Assembly: GCA_963770245.1 (NCBI GenBank)
Contig: CAVYOX010000012.1
Coordinates: forward strand, 469,529 to 533,528
DNA length: 64,000 nt
From: PALSA-270 sp963770245
GTDB taxonomy: Bacteria; Acidobacteriota; Terriglobia; Terriglobales; Acidobacteriaceae
Direction: 5' to 3'
The notes beneath the pieces were generated by a model. That model saw nothing but the letters and a program-made list of their open reading frames with translations, did not search any database and was not told the origin of the DNA. The position numbers were made by a program, and so were the translations under genes. Shown here piece after piece: positions 52,284 to 60,868 of the stretch. Positions within the stretch are counted from its first letter, which is position 1. Each line of letters begins with the position of its first letter.

Positions 52284-53351
52284 CTAGTGGCCTGTCGCAG
52301 TGAGTTCGTTACTGCGGACACGGCGGGTGGGGTCAGAGTATTTCCATTGGATGGGTCGAGCATTGGCGGAGTAGGCATTAATGTAGCGGCGGAGTTTGCG
52401 AGCTAGGTCGGAAACCGAGGTGAAGATACCGCGGGCGATGACCTCGCGTTCGATCTTGGCAAACCAGATCTCGACCTGGTTAAGCCAGGACGAGTACGTG
52501 GGCGTGAAGTGAAAGCGGACTCGCGGATGCTGTTGCAGGAATTCGCGGACCGCCTGAGTTTTGTGGGCGGAGAGATTGTCGAGGATGATGTGAATCTGTT
52601 GCCCAAGTGGGCACAAGGACACGACCTCTTGCAAGAAGGCGACGAACTCGCGACTGGTGTGGCGTGCGGCGGTTTTTCCGTGGACGCGGCCGGTGGCGGT
52701 ATTCAACGCAGCATACAAGGAAAGCGTGCCGTGGCGGCGGTACTCGAAGCCGTGGCGTTCGGCGCGTCCGGGCGAGAGCGGGAGGACGGGATCGAGACGA
52801 TCCAAGGCTTGAATCGCGGTTTTCTCATCGACGCAGAACACGGCCGCGTGTTGCGGCGGGCGCAGATAGAGGCCGAGGATGTCGGCGGCTTTGCTTTCGA
52901 AATCGGGATCGTCGCTGGCCATGTAGCGTTCGAGACGGTGTGGCTTGAGGCCTGCCTCTTGCCAAACCCGGTACACGGCGTCTTTGCTGACGCCCAGCAC
53001 GGAAGCGAGTTTGCGGCAACTCCAGTGTGTCGACCCGTCGTTGGGCTTTCTGCGCGTGGCGGACAGGATACGGGCGCGTAAAGCCGGAGTCAGCACGCTG
53101 GGTTGTTGGCCGGGATGAAAGGTGTCCAGTCCTTCGAGCCCGTGTTGCCGGAAACGCTGCTTCCAGCGACTGATGGTGGGTGCCGTGGTCTGGAGCTGGT
53201 GCTTGATGGCGTTGAAGGATGCGCCCTCGGCCAGCATCAGAACTAGCTTGGCACGAAACACGTATCCCGCGGGCAGAGAACGAGACTGAGCGATGGAGCT
53301 TAGGTCGGAATGTTGTTGCTGAGTGAGTAAGATTTCGCTGTCATTGGCCAT
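52284..53351 (-). CDS. IS630-family transposase, intact
   Basis: 355 residues. An N-terminal helix-turn-helix region (ASFNAIKHQLQTTAPTISRW and RKLASVLGVSKDAVYRVWQE) is followed by the DDE domain: first Asp in AVFCVDEKTAIQAL, second in HIILDNLSAHKTQ, Glu in SSWLNQVEIWFAKIERE. All catalytic residues are present. The last codon (CAC) is the very tip of the element, and the TAG stop (52284-52286) comes from the duplicated TA plus its flanking base, so the element carries no stop codon of its own. It should be functional. Confidence 0.93.
   Translation of the reverse strand: MANDSEILLTQQQHSDLSSIAQSRSLPAGYVFRAKLVLMLAEGASFNAIKHQLQTTAPTISRWKQRFRQHGLEGLDTFHPGQQPSVLTPALRARILSATRRKPNDGSTHWSCRKLASVLGVSKDAVYRVWQEAGLKPHRLERYMASDDPDFESKAADILGLYLRPPQHAAVFCVDEKTAIQALDRLDPVLPLSPGRAERHGFEYRRHGTLSLYAALNTATGRVHGKTAARHTSREFVAFLQEVVSLCPLGQQIHIILDNLSAHKTQAVREFLQQHPRVRFHFTPTYSSWLNQVEIWFAKIEREVIARGIFTSVSDLARKLRRYINAYSANARPIQWKYSDPTRRVRSNELTATGH
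52287..52300 (+). repeat. IS630 left terminal inverted repeat
   Basis: A 14-bp perfect terminal repeat that includes the last codons of the transposase gene. Confidence 0.9.
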
Positions 53352-53387
53352 GACAGCTTTGATGCTAACAGACTAGTAATGGTTACT

Positions 53388-53401
53388 CTGCGACAGGCCA
53401 C
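53388..53401 (-). repeat. IS630 right terminal inverted repeat
   Basis: The reverse complement of the left end over 14 bp. Its outermost base is also the first base of the DUF421 stop codon on the minus strand's complement (CTA at 53401-53403). Confidence 0.9.
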
Positions 53402-53922
53402 TAGTGTTTCTGCAGAAATCTTCGGCGGGCAAGGTGGGTATGGGCGTCGGGTTTGATTTCGTCGTACTTCAGGCAGCTGATGGACCCATCGACTTCGAGC
53501 ACCGCGAGCGCCACATCATGCGCGCTGGCGATGCCGTGTTCGCGTAGAGCGCGTTCCAGTTCATCGGTACTGACGCGTTCCTTCGCCATATGCGCGGTGA
53601 TGATCTGTCCGTCGTGAATCAGCAAGCTGGGCTGACCCTCGACCAACTTGCGGAATCGGCGGTTGATGCCCGAAAGATCGGCGATGAGGTAGTTCAGCAC
53701 CAGCAGGGTGGCGGCAGCGATGACCCCTCCGAGCAGCGATGTGTCCGGCCCGGTCATGGCGTTCTGCACCGAATTGCTGATGAGAAGGAGGAGGGTGAGG
53801 TCAAAGGGCGTCATCTGCCCGACCTCGCGCTTGCCGCTCAGCCGGACGCCCAGCAGGACGACGGTATAGATGACCGTCGTCCGCAAGGCAATTTCGATCA
53901 GAACATGACCGCCGGGAAACAT
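53401..53922 (-). CDS. DUF421 (YetF-like) membrane protein
   Basis: 173 residues. Three membrane helices lie in the first 85 residues (IALRTTVIYTVVLLGVRLSG, TPFDLTLLLLISNSVQNAM, GGVIAAATLLVLNYLIADL). The conserved cytosolic region follows: RRFRKLVEGQPSLLIHDGQI and KERVSTDELERALREHGIA, then VALAVLEVDGSISCLKYDE. YetF relatives are uncharacterised membrane proteins. The natural stop was CAC-TAG-TAA; the IS insertion sits in that TAG and preserves it, so the protein is intact. It is seven bases from the coiled-coil gene upstream. Confidence 0.9.
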   Translation of the reverse strand: MFPGGHVLIEIALRTTVIYTVVLLGVRLSGKREVGQMTPFDLTLLLLISNSVQNAMTGPDTSLLGGVIAAATLLVLNYLIADLSGINRRFRKLVEGQPSLLIHDGQIITAHMAKERVSTDELERALREHGIASAHDVALAVLEVDGSISCLKYDEIKPDAHTHLARRRFLQKH

Positions 53923-53929
53923 CGCGAAG

Positions 53930-54745
53930 TTATTCGCCCGCCGTCACCGGCACGGGCGCATTCTTCGGGGTGCTGAGGTATCCACTGACTTTATTCTTGT
54001 CCACGGTCCAGATCACCAGTTCATAGAGCATATGCTCGCGTCCGGTGTAGAACTGGATCGGCTCGCTGACGTTGCGGTCCTTCTTCTCGATGGTTTTATC
54101 GTCGGCGGTCACATTCAGCGTGAACTTGCCGCGCTTGACATCCGTCTTTTTGAGTTGCAAGCTGACGGTCGAAACCGGTTGCGGCTTCGCCCCTTTGGTC
54201 AGGCTAAATTCGTAATAGTTGCGGTCGCCCTTGTGTTTGAGCACTTCGAGATCGCCGCGGGTGTTGGCAATGAGACCGCTCTGCACGCCGAGATCACCCA
54301 CCGCGCTTTGCAGCTTGGCTTTGGTGGCTTCGAGATCGGCTTTGGTCGAAGCAACGTCGGTTTTGACACCACCCACATCCGTTTTTACTCCGTTGACCGC
54401 CCCGTTCACCTGGCTGATCTGTTGCTTCTGTTCTTCCTCCAAGCGACTTTCCGAGGCTTTCTGTTGACGCTGCAACTCCGTGGCGCGCTGGGCGAGTTCT
54501 TTCTTGGTCATACCCAGCTGATGAGCCAAGGTCTCGTCCGAGTCCTCGGCGGACTGCATGCGCTTGCCGAGGTCGGCAATCTGCGTGTTGCTGGCGGCCT
54601 GATCCTTGCCCAACTGTTCAAGGCGTCCCCGCAGGTCGAAAAGAAAATACAGCGAACCGGCGACATAGATCAGCGCCACAGCAAGTAATATCCATTTGCC
54701 TGCGCTGCCTTCGCTCTCGGGCGCAGGGGAAGATTCATCCGGCAT
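53930..54745 (-). CDS. Membrane-anchored coiled-coil protein with beta-rich C-terminus
   Basis: 271 residues. One N-terminal membrane helix (WILLAVALIYVAGSLYFLF), then a long coiled coil (about residues 40-165; LEEEQKQQISQVNGAVNGVK, DVGGVKTDVASTKADLEATK), then a beta-rich domain (YEFSLTKGAKPQPVSTVSLQ, FTLNVTADDKTIEKKDRNVS, HMLYELVIWTVDKNKVSGYL). I know no function. It reads in the same direction as DUF421, seven bases apart, and is probably cotranscribed with it. Confidence 0.75.
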   Translation of the reverse strand: MPDESSPAPESEGSAGKWILLAVALIYVAGSLYFLFDLRGRLEQLGKDQAASNTQIADLGKRMQSAEDSDETLAHQLGMTKKELAQRATELQRQQKASESRLEEEQKQQISQVNGAVNGVKTDVGGVKTDVASTKADLEATKAKLQSAVGDLGVQSGLIANTRGDLEVLKHKGDRNYYEFSLTKGAKPQPVSTVSLQLKKTDVKRGKFTLNVTADDKTIEKKDRNVSEPIQFYTGREHMLYELVIWTVDKNKVSGYLSTPKNAPVPVTAGE

Positions 54746-54894
54746 AAGGCTCCTTCGACTGGTTGAGGTGGCTTGTTAACTTATTGTTAAGCAGGGCGCG
54801 GAGAGTGTCAATTGCCGCCAAGGTACCTAAAGGACAGCTGGCTCGCGGCGGACCCTATTCCCCGGCCCCGGAGGCGCCCGTTCGCCCGTTCGGG

Positions 54895-57384
54895 TTAGAG
54901 CTTCAAGTGTCTCAAACGTAAAGCATTCGCGATCACGGAGACGGAACTGAAGCTCATGGCGGCGGCGGCCAGGATCGGGCTCAGCAGCACCCCGAAGAAG
55001 GGATATAGCACCCCCGCGGCAATCGGAACTCCCAGCGAGTTATAGAGGAAAGCGAAAAACAGGTTCTGGCGGATATTGCGCATGGTGGCATGGCTCAGTC
55101 GACGGGCGCGCACAATACCGGCAAGATCTCCCTTCACTAGGGTCACGCCGCCGCTTTCCATGGCGACGTCGGTGCCCGTTCCCATGGCGATTCCCACGTC
55201 GGCTTGCGCCAGGGCGGGCGCATCGTTGATTCCATCCCCGGCCATGGCCACAACCCGGCCATCCTTCTGCAAGCCCTCGACGACCTGGGCTTTTTCCTCG
55301 GGTAGGACCTCGGCCCGGAATTCTTCGATGTTGAGCTGACGAGCGATGGCTGCGGCCGTCGTTTGGCTGTCCCCGGTGAGCATCAGCAGGCGCAATCCTG
55401 CCGCCTTGAGATCGCGCAAAGCTGGCGCCGCCGACGGCTTCAGCGGGTCCGCGATCCCGACCAAGGCGGCCAGGCGGCCATCGAGTGCCACAAAGACGAC
55501 AGTTTGTCCCTGGCTACGCAATTCCTGTGCTTCGTGCAACAGTCGATCGGCGCCCACTCCCAGTTCCTCGAGCAACCGCTCGTTCCCGACGGCGACTTCC
55601 CGGCCTTCGACCGTGCCGGTGACGCCGCGGCCCGCAAGACTACGAAATTCCTGCGCCTCGGCCAGTCCCAAGCTTCTTTCCTTCGCGGCAGCCAGCAGCC
55701 CGGCTCCGAGCGGGTGTTCGCTTCCTTGTTCTAAACTCGCGGCCAGGCGGATTACTTCAGATCCATCGTTCTCGGCCCCTACGACGGAAACGACCCGGGG
55801 TTTGCCCTCAGTCAGCGTCCCGGTCTTGTCCACCACGAGCGTGTCGACCTTCTCCAGGCGCTCGAGCGCCTCGGCGTTTTTGACCAGCACTCCGACCGTC
55901 GCGCCCCGCCCCGTTCCGACCATGATCGCCATCGGTGTCGCGAGGCCCAGAGCGCAAGGACAGGCAATAATCAAAACCGCGACCGCGTTGACCAGGGCGT
56001 GCGCCAGGCGCGGTTCCGGACCGACAATGCTCCAAACGATGAAGGTCGCCACCGCCGCCGCAATGACCACGGGCACAAACCAGGCGGCCACCCGATCGGC
56101 CAACCGCTGGATGGGAGCACGGCTGCGCTGTGCCTGGCTGACCAGCCGCACGATTTGCGCCAGCAGCGTCTCGTTGCCCACGCGTTCGGCACGCATCACA
56201 AACGATCCTGCGACATTCACGCTGGCGCCAATCACCCGGCTGCCGGGCTGTTTTTCGACCGGCATCGATTCCCCGGTGAGCATCGATTCGTTCACCGAGC
56301 TGGTTCCTTCGAGCACCAGGCCATCAACCGGTATTTTTTCGCCGGGACGGACCCGCAGCCGATCGCCAGGTTTCACTTGCTCGAGCGGAATGTCCTGCTC
56401 GCCCGTGTCCCGCAATACGCGAGCGGTCTTGGGGGTCAGATCGAGCAGAGCGCGAATGGCGGCGCCCGTGCGAGTGCGGGCGCGCAGTTCGAGCACCTGG
56501 CCGAGAAGCACCAGAGTCACGATGGCGGCCGAGGCCTCGAAGTAGACCGGCGCCGTGCCATTCATGTCCCGGAACGCGGGGGGAAAGATTCGCGGGAAGA
56601 CCGTCGCCAGCAGGCTGAACAGGTAAGCCACCCCCGTACCCATGGCAATCAGGGTGAACATGTTGGTCGAGCGGTTGACGACCGATGCCCAACCGCGCTC
56701 AAAGAAGGGCCACCCGCCCCAGAGCACCACGGGCGAGGCCAGCAGCAGTTCAATCCAGGGGAGCCACCTGTTGGGCAGGACACTCTGGACCGGCATGCCC
56801 GGCAGCATGTCCGCCATGGCAATCGCCAGCAGAGGCGCCGTCAACAGAACACTGACCCAGAAACGGCGCGTCATATCCCGTAGTTCAGGATTCTCTTCTA
56901 CTCGGGCGCTAACGGTCCGCGGCTCGAGCGCCATACCGCAAATCGGACACGCCCCCGGACCCGGCCGCACGATTTCTGGATGCATCGGGCAGGTGTACTC
57001 GACGCGCGCCTGAGCGGTCGGCATTTCGCGCTCGAGAGCCATTCCGCACTTGGGGCACGGACCGGGCTTGCTCGAGTGCACTTCCGCGCACATCGGGCAG
57101 ATATGGTGTTCAGCCGAGAATGCGCCAGCCGGCGCCGGGCGTGGATCGGTCTTTCCCGGCGCGGGCTTGATTGGTATTGCGTCGGAGGGAGCAACCCCAG
57201 CGGCGCCAGCGGCTGCGAGAATATATTTTGCCGGCTCCGCCCGGAATCGCTTGGCGCAACGCGCGCCACAGAAATAGTGCGTTTGGCCGGCGTGCTCGAC
57301 CCTGTGTCTGGCGGTCTCGGAGTCGACCACCATCCCACACACAGAATCTTTGACGGCGGTGGCTGAATGTTCAGAGTTTTCCAT
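54895..57384 (-). CDS. copA: Copper-type P1B-ATPase with YHS and heavy-metal-binding domains
   Basis: 829 residues. The N-terminus has a YHS domain (DSVCGMVVDSETARHRVEHA, HYFCGARCAKRF) and two CPxC-type metal-binding modules (HICPMCAEVHSSKPGPCPKC; YTCPMHPEIVRPGPGACPIC), with no CxxC HMA domain. The transport core has the Cu-specific IIACPCALGLATPMA, the phosphorylated Asp in VVDKTGTLTEGKPR, SEHPLGAGLL, GDGINDAPALAQADVGIAMG, and YNSLGVPIAAG and MSFSSVSVIANAL in the last helices, the Cu(I) P1B-1 signature. It exports cytosolic Cu(I). The 75-residue gene at 57518 is divergent from it. Confidence 0.94.
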   Translation of the reverse strand: MENSEHSATAVKDSVCGMVVDSETARHRVEHAGQTHYFCGARCAKRFRAEPAKYILAAAGAAGVAPSDAIPIKPAPGKTDPRPAPAGAFSAEHHICPMCAEVHSSKPGPCPKCGMALEREMPTAQARVEYTCPMHPEIVRPGPGACPICGMALEPRTVSARVEENPELRDMTRRFWVSVLLTAPLLAIAMADMLPGMPVQSVLPNRWLPWIELLLASPVVLWGGWPFFERGWASVVNRSTNMFTLIAMGTGVAYLFSLLATVFPRIFPPAFRDMNGTAPVYFEASAAIVTLVLLGQVLELRARTRTGAAIRALLDLTPKTARVLRDTGEQDIPLEQVKPGDRLRVRPGEKIPVDGLVLEGTSSVNESMLTGESMPVEKQPGSRVIGASVNVAGSFVMRAERVGNETLLAQIVRLVSQAQRSRAPIQRLADRVAAWFVPVVIAAAVATFIVWSIVGPEPRLAHALVNAVAVLIIACPCALGLATPMAIMVGTGRGATVGVLVKNAEALERLEKVDTLVVDKTGTLTEGKPRVVSVVGAENDGSEVIRLAASLEQGSEHPLGAGLLAAAKERSLGLAEAQEFRSLAGRGVTGTVEGREVAVGNERLLEELGVGADRLLHEAQELRSQGQTVVFVALDGRLAALVGIADPLKPSAAPALRDLKAAGLRLLMLTGDSQTTAAAIARQLNIEEFRAEVLPEEKAQVVEGLQKDGRVVAMAGDGINDAPALAQADVGIAMGTGTDVAMESGGVTLVKGDLAGIVRARRLSHATMRNIRQNLFFAFLYNSLGVPIAAGVLYPFFGVLLSPILAAAAMSFSSVSVIANALRLRHLKL

Positions 57385-57517
57385 GCGGCGATTGCAGACG
57401 GGCTTCGGCAGTCGAAGATCGCACCTTCCCGTAAGTCCATATTAGATACTCGAGCCCCCGTCGTCGATCCTGGCTGAGATGTTGTATCTTTGAAAGGAGC
57501 GGAGGATCCAGGAAGAG

Positions 57518-57745
57518 ATGACGCAATTGGATGTTGCCTACCGATACGGTGCCGCCCCGGGTGAAGCGGAAATGCGCGCCCTGGATAGTGTGCGTGAGGT
57601 CTACGGGGTTCGCCGCATTACCTTCGAGGAGAAGGAGAAGGTTGTCCGGGTGGAGTTTGACGCATCACGCCTTAAGGAACCGGTGATCGCTGCACTTTTA
57701 CGGCGTGCCGGATTAGACCTACGCGAGCGCCTCGCGCTCGCGTAA
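57518..57745 (+). CDS. Small HMA-like ferredoxin-fold protein lacking CxxC
   Basis: 75 residues, preceded by AGGAAGAG. The pattern TQLDVAYRYGAAPGEAEMRA, VREVYGVRRITFEEKEKVVR, VEFDASRLKEPVIAALLRRA looks like the beta-alpha-beta-beta-alpha-beta fold of heavy-metal-associated domains, but there is no cysteine at all. Placed divergently from the copper ATPase (134 bp apart), it could be a regulatory or scaffold partner rather than a metal chaperone. Fold assignment is inference. Confidence 0.6.
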   Translation: MTQLDVAYRYGAAPGEAEMRALDSVREVYGVRRITFEEKEKVVRVEFDASRLKEPVIAALLRRAGLDLRERLALA

Positions 57746-58264
57746 GAGGGATGCTGCAGGGGGAGGGGCTGAAAACGAAACGCGCGCACTCTCGGAGAAG
57801 AGGCAATCAGTAAAGCAAGGGGCGCCCAGGAAAACCTCTGGCCGAAGTCATTCTCTCGAGCGCCCCATTGCGCGCCACTTCGTCTGACCTTTCTAAAGCA
57901 TCCCCTATGCCAATCTCAAGCCGTTGAAAATACGTGCTGCGCCCTCCCTCCAGCAGGTAGGAATTGCCAGACAAGGGAAAGATTTACTTTGGCTAAGAAA
58001 GAGGCACGATTGGGGCCAACGAGCTGTCGAAAACTACTCACAAGTACGCTGTCGAGACGGCTTGCAAGCCATTGAAAATGTGGAGGAATCGAATGCCCAA
58101 GACTTTGCTCGTTAGACAAAGCTTCTTGCGAGGCAGCCGAGCTGTCACATGCGCCCTTAGGTTCCTCGCGTGCGTGCGAACCGCCGTCCGAGGAGGGCCC
58201 ATTTTCAGCGACGATCGGGTGGCGCTATGATCGAAATCCTCGCGAAAGGAACTGCACTTGTGTC
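57746..58264. other. Region without a supported gene
   Basis: 519 bp. Composition and lack of good frames differ from the coding DNA to the left. This is where the accessory region begins. I see no repeat, RNA or protein signature. Confidence 0.45.
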
Positions 58265-58310
58265 GCGCCCCCGGGCTCCAGCTGGACTCGTCTGGCTACG
58301 AACCACCAGA
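58265..58310 (+). pseudogene. Partial tRNA-Arg copy (5' half to anticodon arm)
   Basis: CGTCTGGCTACGAACCA at 58289-58305 is identical to the anticodon arm of the intact tRNA-Arg at 62864. Upstream, GCGCCC and CTCCAGCTGGA resemble that tRNA's acceptor and D arm. The match stops after the anticodon arm. A 17-base identity in 64 kb is not expected by chance. It is probably a displaced tRNA half or an attachment-site copy. Confidence 0.65.
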
Positions 58311-58581
58311 GCGAAAATCTAACCCGTTTCTCTGGTATCGCTTACGGGTTAGTGCTTTGTTTTTTCCTATCTGAAATGTCCCGAAGGTTATGCCGAGAAA
58401 GCACAATCTGGAAACCCATATCTGGGACGCTCAGATCGGCCGTCCCATTCGCCAGCCGAGCGAAAAAAAGACCACCTTCCATCTCGAAGACGACGCTCTG
58501 ACGACGCTCCTTGGGGGCAACGAACCCGAGGGTGTGACAGCAATGTCCTGGGGATGACCCAACGCGTTCCCGGCTGATGGA

Positions 58582-58857
58582 ATGGAGGTAATGGACAGAT
58601 CCAACAAAGTTCCTACGCAATCTGATGCTGACGGTCGCAGACGGCGAGAAGTACGCGAAAGCAAGCCCGCCAGGGAATGGACGATCGATGAACGCCGCGA
58701 GGCGTTCATCGAGACACCCAGGCTTGAGCGCCAGAAATCCGAGGCGGGCGTCGGGGATGAATGGGAACTTTGTCAAACCTGTGGTGACGAGAGGCGCGAG
58801 CGGGGCTCGTGGTGCCGCAAGCGTGGTTTCGAGGAGATGCACCAGTACGAACAGTGA
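58582..58857 (+). CDS. Possible small hydrophilic protein
   Basis: 91 residues, very charged (GRRRREVRESKPAREWTIDE), with a C-x2-C late (WELCQTCGDERRERGSWC). A GGAGG stands within the first codons, so ATG 58591 is the alternative. No family is recognised, and an equally long minus-strand frame (58342-58968) overlaps it, so either, or neither, may be real. Treat as tentative. Confidence 0.25.
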   Translation: MEVMDRSNKVPTQSDADGRRRREVRESKPAREWTIDERREAFIETPRLERQKSEAGVGDEWELCQTCGDERRERGSWCRKRGFEEMHQYEQ

Positions 58858-59261
58858 TTCGGTGCCCACTGACGCTGTCGAGCGCTGGATTTTTAGGGTT
58901 GTTGCCATTGCCGGAACTGTAGAGGATGTGTAGGGACAAAATGTAAGGTCGGTCTCGGGACTCAACAAAACCGCGAGACCTGGGACACCCCGCCGTCTGT
59001 CTGTCCGAGATGTAAGCCATCCCCCAAAAGAAGGGTTGAATGGGCCACCCGTCTGCCCTCAAAAAAAGGACCGACACTGACCGTCACGGTCTTGTGGCAA
59101 TCTGCTATCCGTCTTACTTTCCAATCTTGTTGCAGCCCATCCTTCTATCCCGACCTCACGTAAAACGAAATTGCGGAGACGTTAGGTCTGGATTCACTTG
59201 TGAATCATTCACTCAATCTGCGAAAGGGGACTTCCCCAGACTAACTGCGCAGGAGACCACA
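58858..59261. other. Region without a supported gene
   Basis: About 400 bp upstream of the SGNH hydrolase. It presumably includes its promoter, which I cannot define. The frame of the hydrolase is open upstream to 59040, but the added residues do not look like protein. Confidence 0.4.
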
Positions 59262-60632
59262 ATGAAAAATGATGCCGAAATTTGCGGAGTAACTTTACGG
59301 GCCCACGAATGCCCAGGTTTGCAGACCAGAACGTCAAAGTTGAAGTTTAGCCTGCAGCGAGCTTCGCCAGCATTGGTGGCCGCAGTTGTATGCGCCATGT
59401 TGGTTGCCTGGTCTGGGCAAGCCGCTCGTGCCGATGATTTTGATTCTGACCAAAACCACTGGGTCGCCGCGTGGCAAGGCAGCCCGACGCCGGGCGGCAC
59501 GTTCTTTTCGCCCGGTTGTCCCTCCGATGTAGGACTCAGTAGCCAGACAGTTCGCAACATCATTTACCCGACGATGGGCGGCAGTTGGGTGCGGGCGCGC
59601 ATCTCCAACGCCGGCGGAAGCACACCCCTTAGCGTAGGATCGGCCGCGATTGCAATATGGGGAAGCGGCGCAGGCACGGTTGCCGGGACGTCACACACCC
59701 TGTATTTTCACGGAAAGGGCTCGATCCTGATCGCCGCCGGTGCAGAGGCGCTCAGCGATCCGGTACATTTGGGAGTCCAACCCTACGAGGCTCTCGCGCT
59801 GAGCGTTTACCTTCCCGGCAGCACCGGTCCGGCAACCCAGCACTACATTGCCGAACAGAACAATTACATCGGCGCGGGCGACCAAACCGAAGTTACTGAC
59901 GGCAGCGGATTTACCCAGCAGATCTCATGTTGGATGTTCATCTCAGGCCTTGATGTCAAAACCTCGCCCCGCTTACTTGGCGCTTTGGTCACGCTGGGCG
60001 ACTCCATCACCGATGGCTACCTCTCCACCCCAAACACGAACCGGCGTTTTCCGGATGACATTGCCCGGCGGTTGCTCGCCCGGGATGGATTTACTCTTTC
60101 GGTCTCCAACGCAGCCAGCACCGGCAACGAACTCCTCTACGTCCGGCCGCAACTGGAGTTTGGCTATCCCGCCCAGGCACGCCTGGACCGTGACGTTCTC
60201 ACCCAACCGGGGGCTCGTGCGGTGATCCTGCTGGAAGGCATCAATGACATCGGCAACAACGACGTACAGGCCACCGACCTGATTGCGACCGACCTGCAGA
60301 TCATCCACCAGGCTCACGCGGCTGGCTTGAAGATCTACGGTGGCACGCTGACGCCGTTTGCCGGCTCTAATGCGACTTACGGAGGGGACTACGGCACTCC
60401 CGCGGGCGAGGCGCAGCGGCAAGCGCTGAACCTTTGGATCCGCACCAGTCACGCCTTTGACGGCGTAATCGATTTCGACCTAGCCATACGCGATCCCGCC
60501 AATCCGGCCCAGATTCTGCCAGCCTACCAGGGCGATATGCTCCACCCCAATGACGCCGGATATCAGGCCATGGCGAATGCAGTGAACCTGGACGCGATCA
60601 TTGATGACATTCTCGATGAGACCCGCCACTAG
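59262..60632 (+). CDS. Secreted SGNH/GDSL-family hydrolase
   Basis: 456 residues from ATG 59262, with AGGAG at 59251-59255. A long N-terminal region ends in a signal segment (ALVAAVVCAMLVAWSGQAARA), placing the enzyme outside the cytosol. An N-terminal beta region (residues 65-240) precedes the SGNH catalytic domain: block I VTLGDSITDGYLS with the Ser, block III LLEGINDIG, and DMLHPNDAGYQAMA with the Asp/His. Family members act as esterases on sugar or lipid esters. It lies between the two tRNA-Arg copies, so it may belong to an acquired segment. Confidence 0.9.
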   Translation: MKNDAEICGVTLRAHECPGLQTRTSKLKFSLQRASPALVAAVVCAMLVAWSGQAARADDFDSDQNHWVAAWQGSPTPGGTFFSPGCPSDVGLSSQTVRNIIYPTMGGSWVRARISNAGGSTPLSVGSAAIAIWGSGAGTVAGTSHTLYFHGKGSILIAAGAEALSDPVHLGVQPYEALALSVYLPGSTGPATQHYIAEQNNYIGAGDQTEVTDGSGFTQQISCWMFISGLDVKTSPRLLGALVTLGDSITDGYLSTPNTNRRFPDDIARRLLARDGFTLSVSNAASTGNELLYVRPQLEFGYPAQARLDRDVLTQPGARAVILLEGINDIGNNDVQATDLIATDLQIIHQAHAAGLKIYGGTLTPFAGSNATYGGDYGTPAGEAQRQALNLWIRTSHAFDGVIDFDLAIRDPANPAQILPAYQGDMLHPNDAGYQAMANAVNLDAIIDDILDETRH

Positions 60633-60868
60633 ACGGTGAACGTCGAGCTTTGAAAACCACAGCGGGCAGCCTGCCACAATCGGTTCTGGAGGGCGGCGCA
60701 GAAACAGTCCGCGGCCTCTCTCCAGCCCGCATCCCCTATCTTTCCTGCACTTTTGCAACGAATCTTCACTGTACTGTGCGTGCAACGACAAGCATAGAAC
60801 CGGTTTCCGGAGCGGATTCTCGTGGGGCTGCATGATAGACTCACCGGCGGCGTGGGGGAGGGCGGGTC

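Larger units (their letters stand above)
52287..53401 (-). mobile_element. IS630-family insertion sequence, complete
   Basis: 1115 bp. The terminal inverted repeats are perfect over 14 bp (GTGGCCTGTCGCAG at 52287-52300 and its reverse complement at 53388-53401), with imperfect similarity for about 13 bp more. A TA target duplication flanks it (52285-52286 and 53402-53403), within CTAG at both ends; IS630-type elements are known to favour CTAG and duplicate TA. It carries one transposase gene. On the right it landed inside the stop codon of the DUF421 gene without changing that protein. Confidence 0.93.

Noticed and set aside
57385..57517. CueR or CsoR operator between copA and the small HMA-like gene
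   Set aside because: An ACCTTCC half is present near 57422, but no matching GGAAGGT half at the required spacing.
58342..58968. 208-codon minus-strand frame in the accessory region
   Set aside because: No ribosome site or domain; it conflicts with the small plus-strand frame at 58582, so neither can be claimed with confidence.
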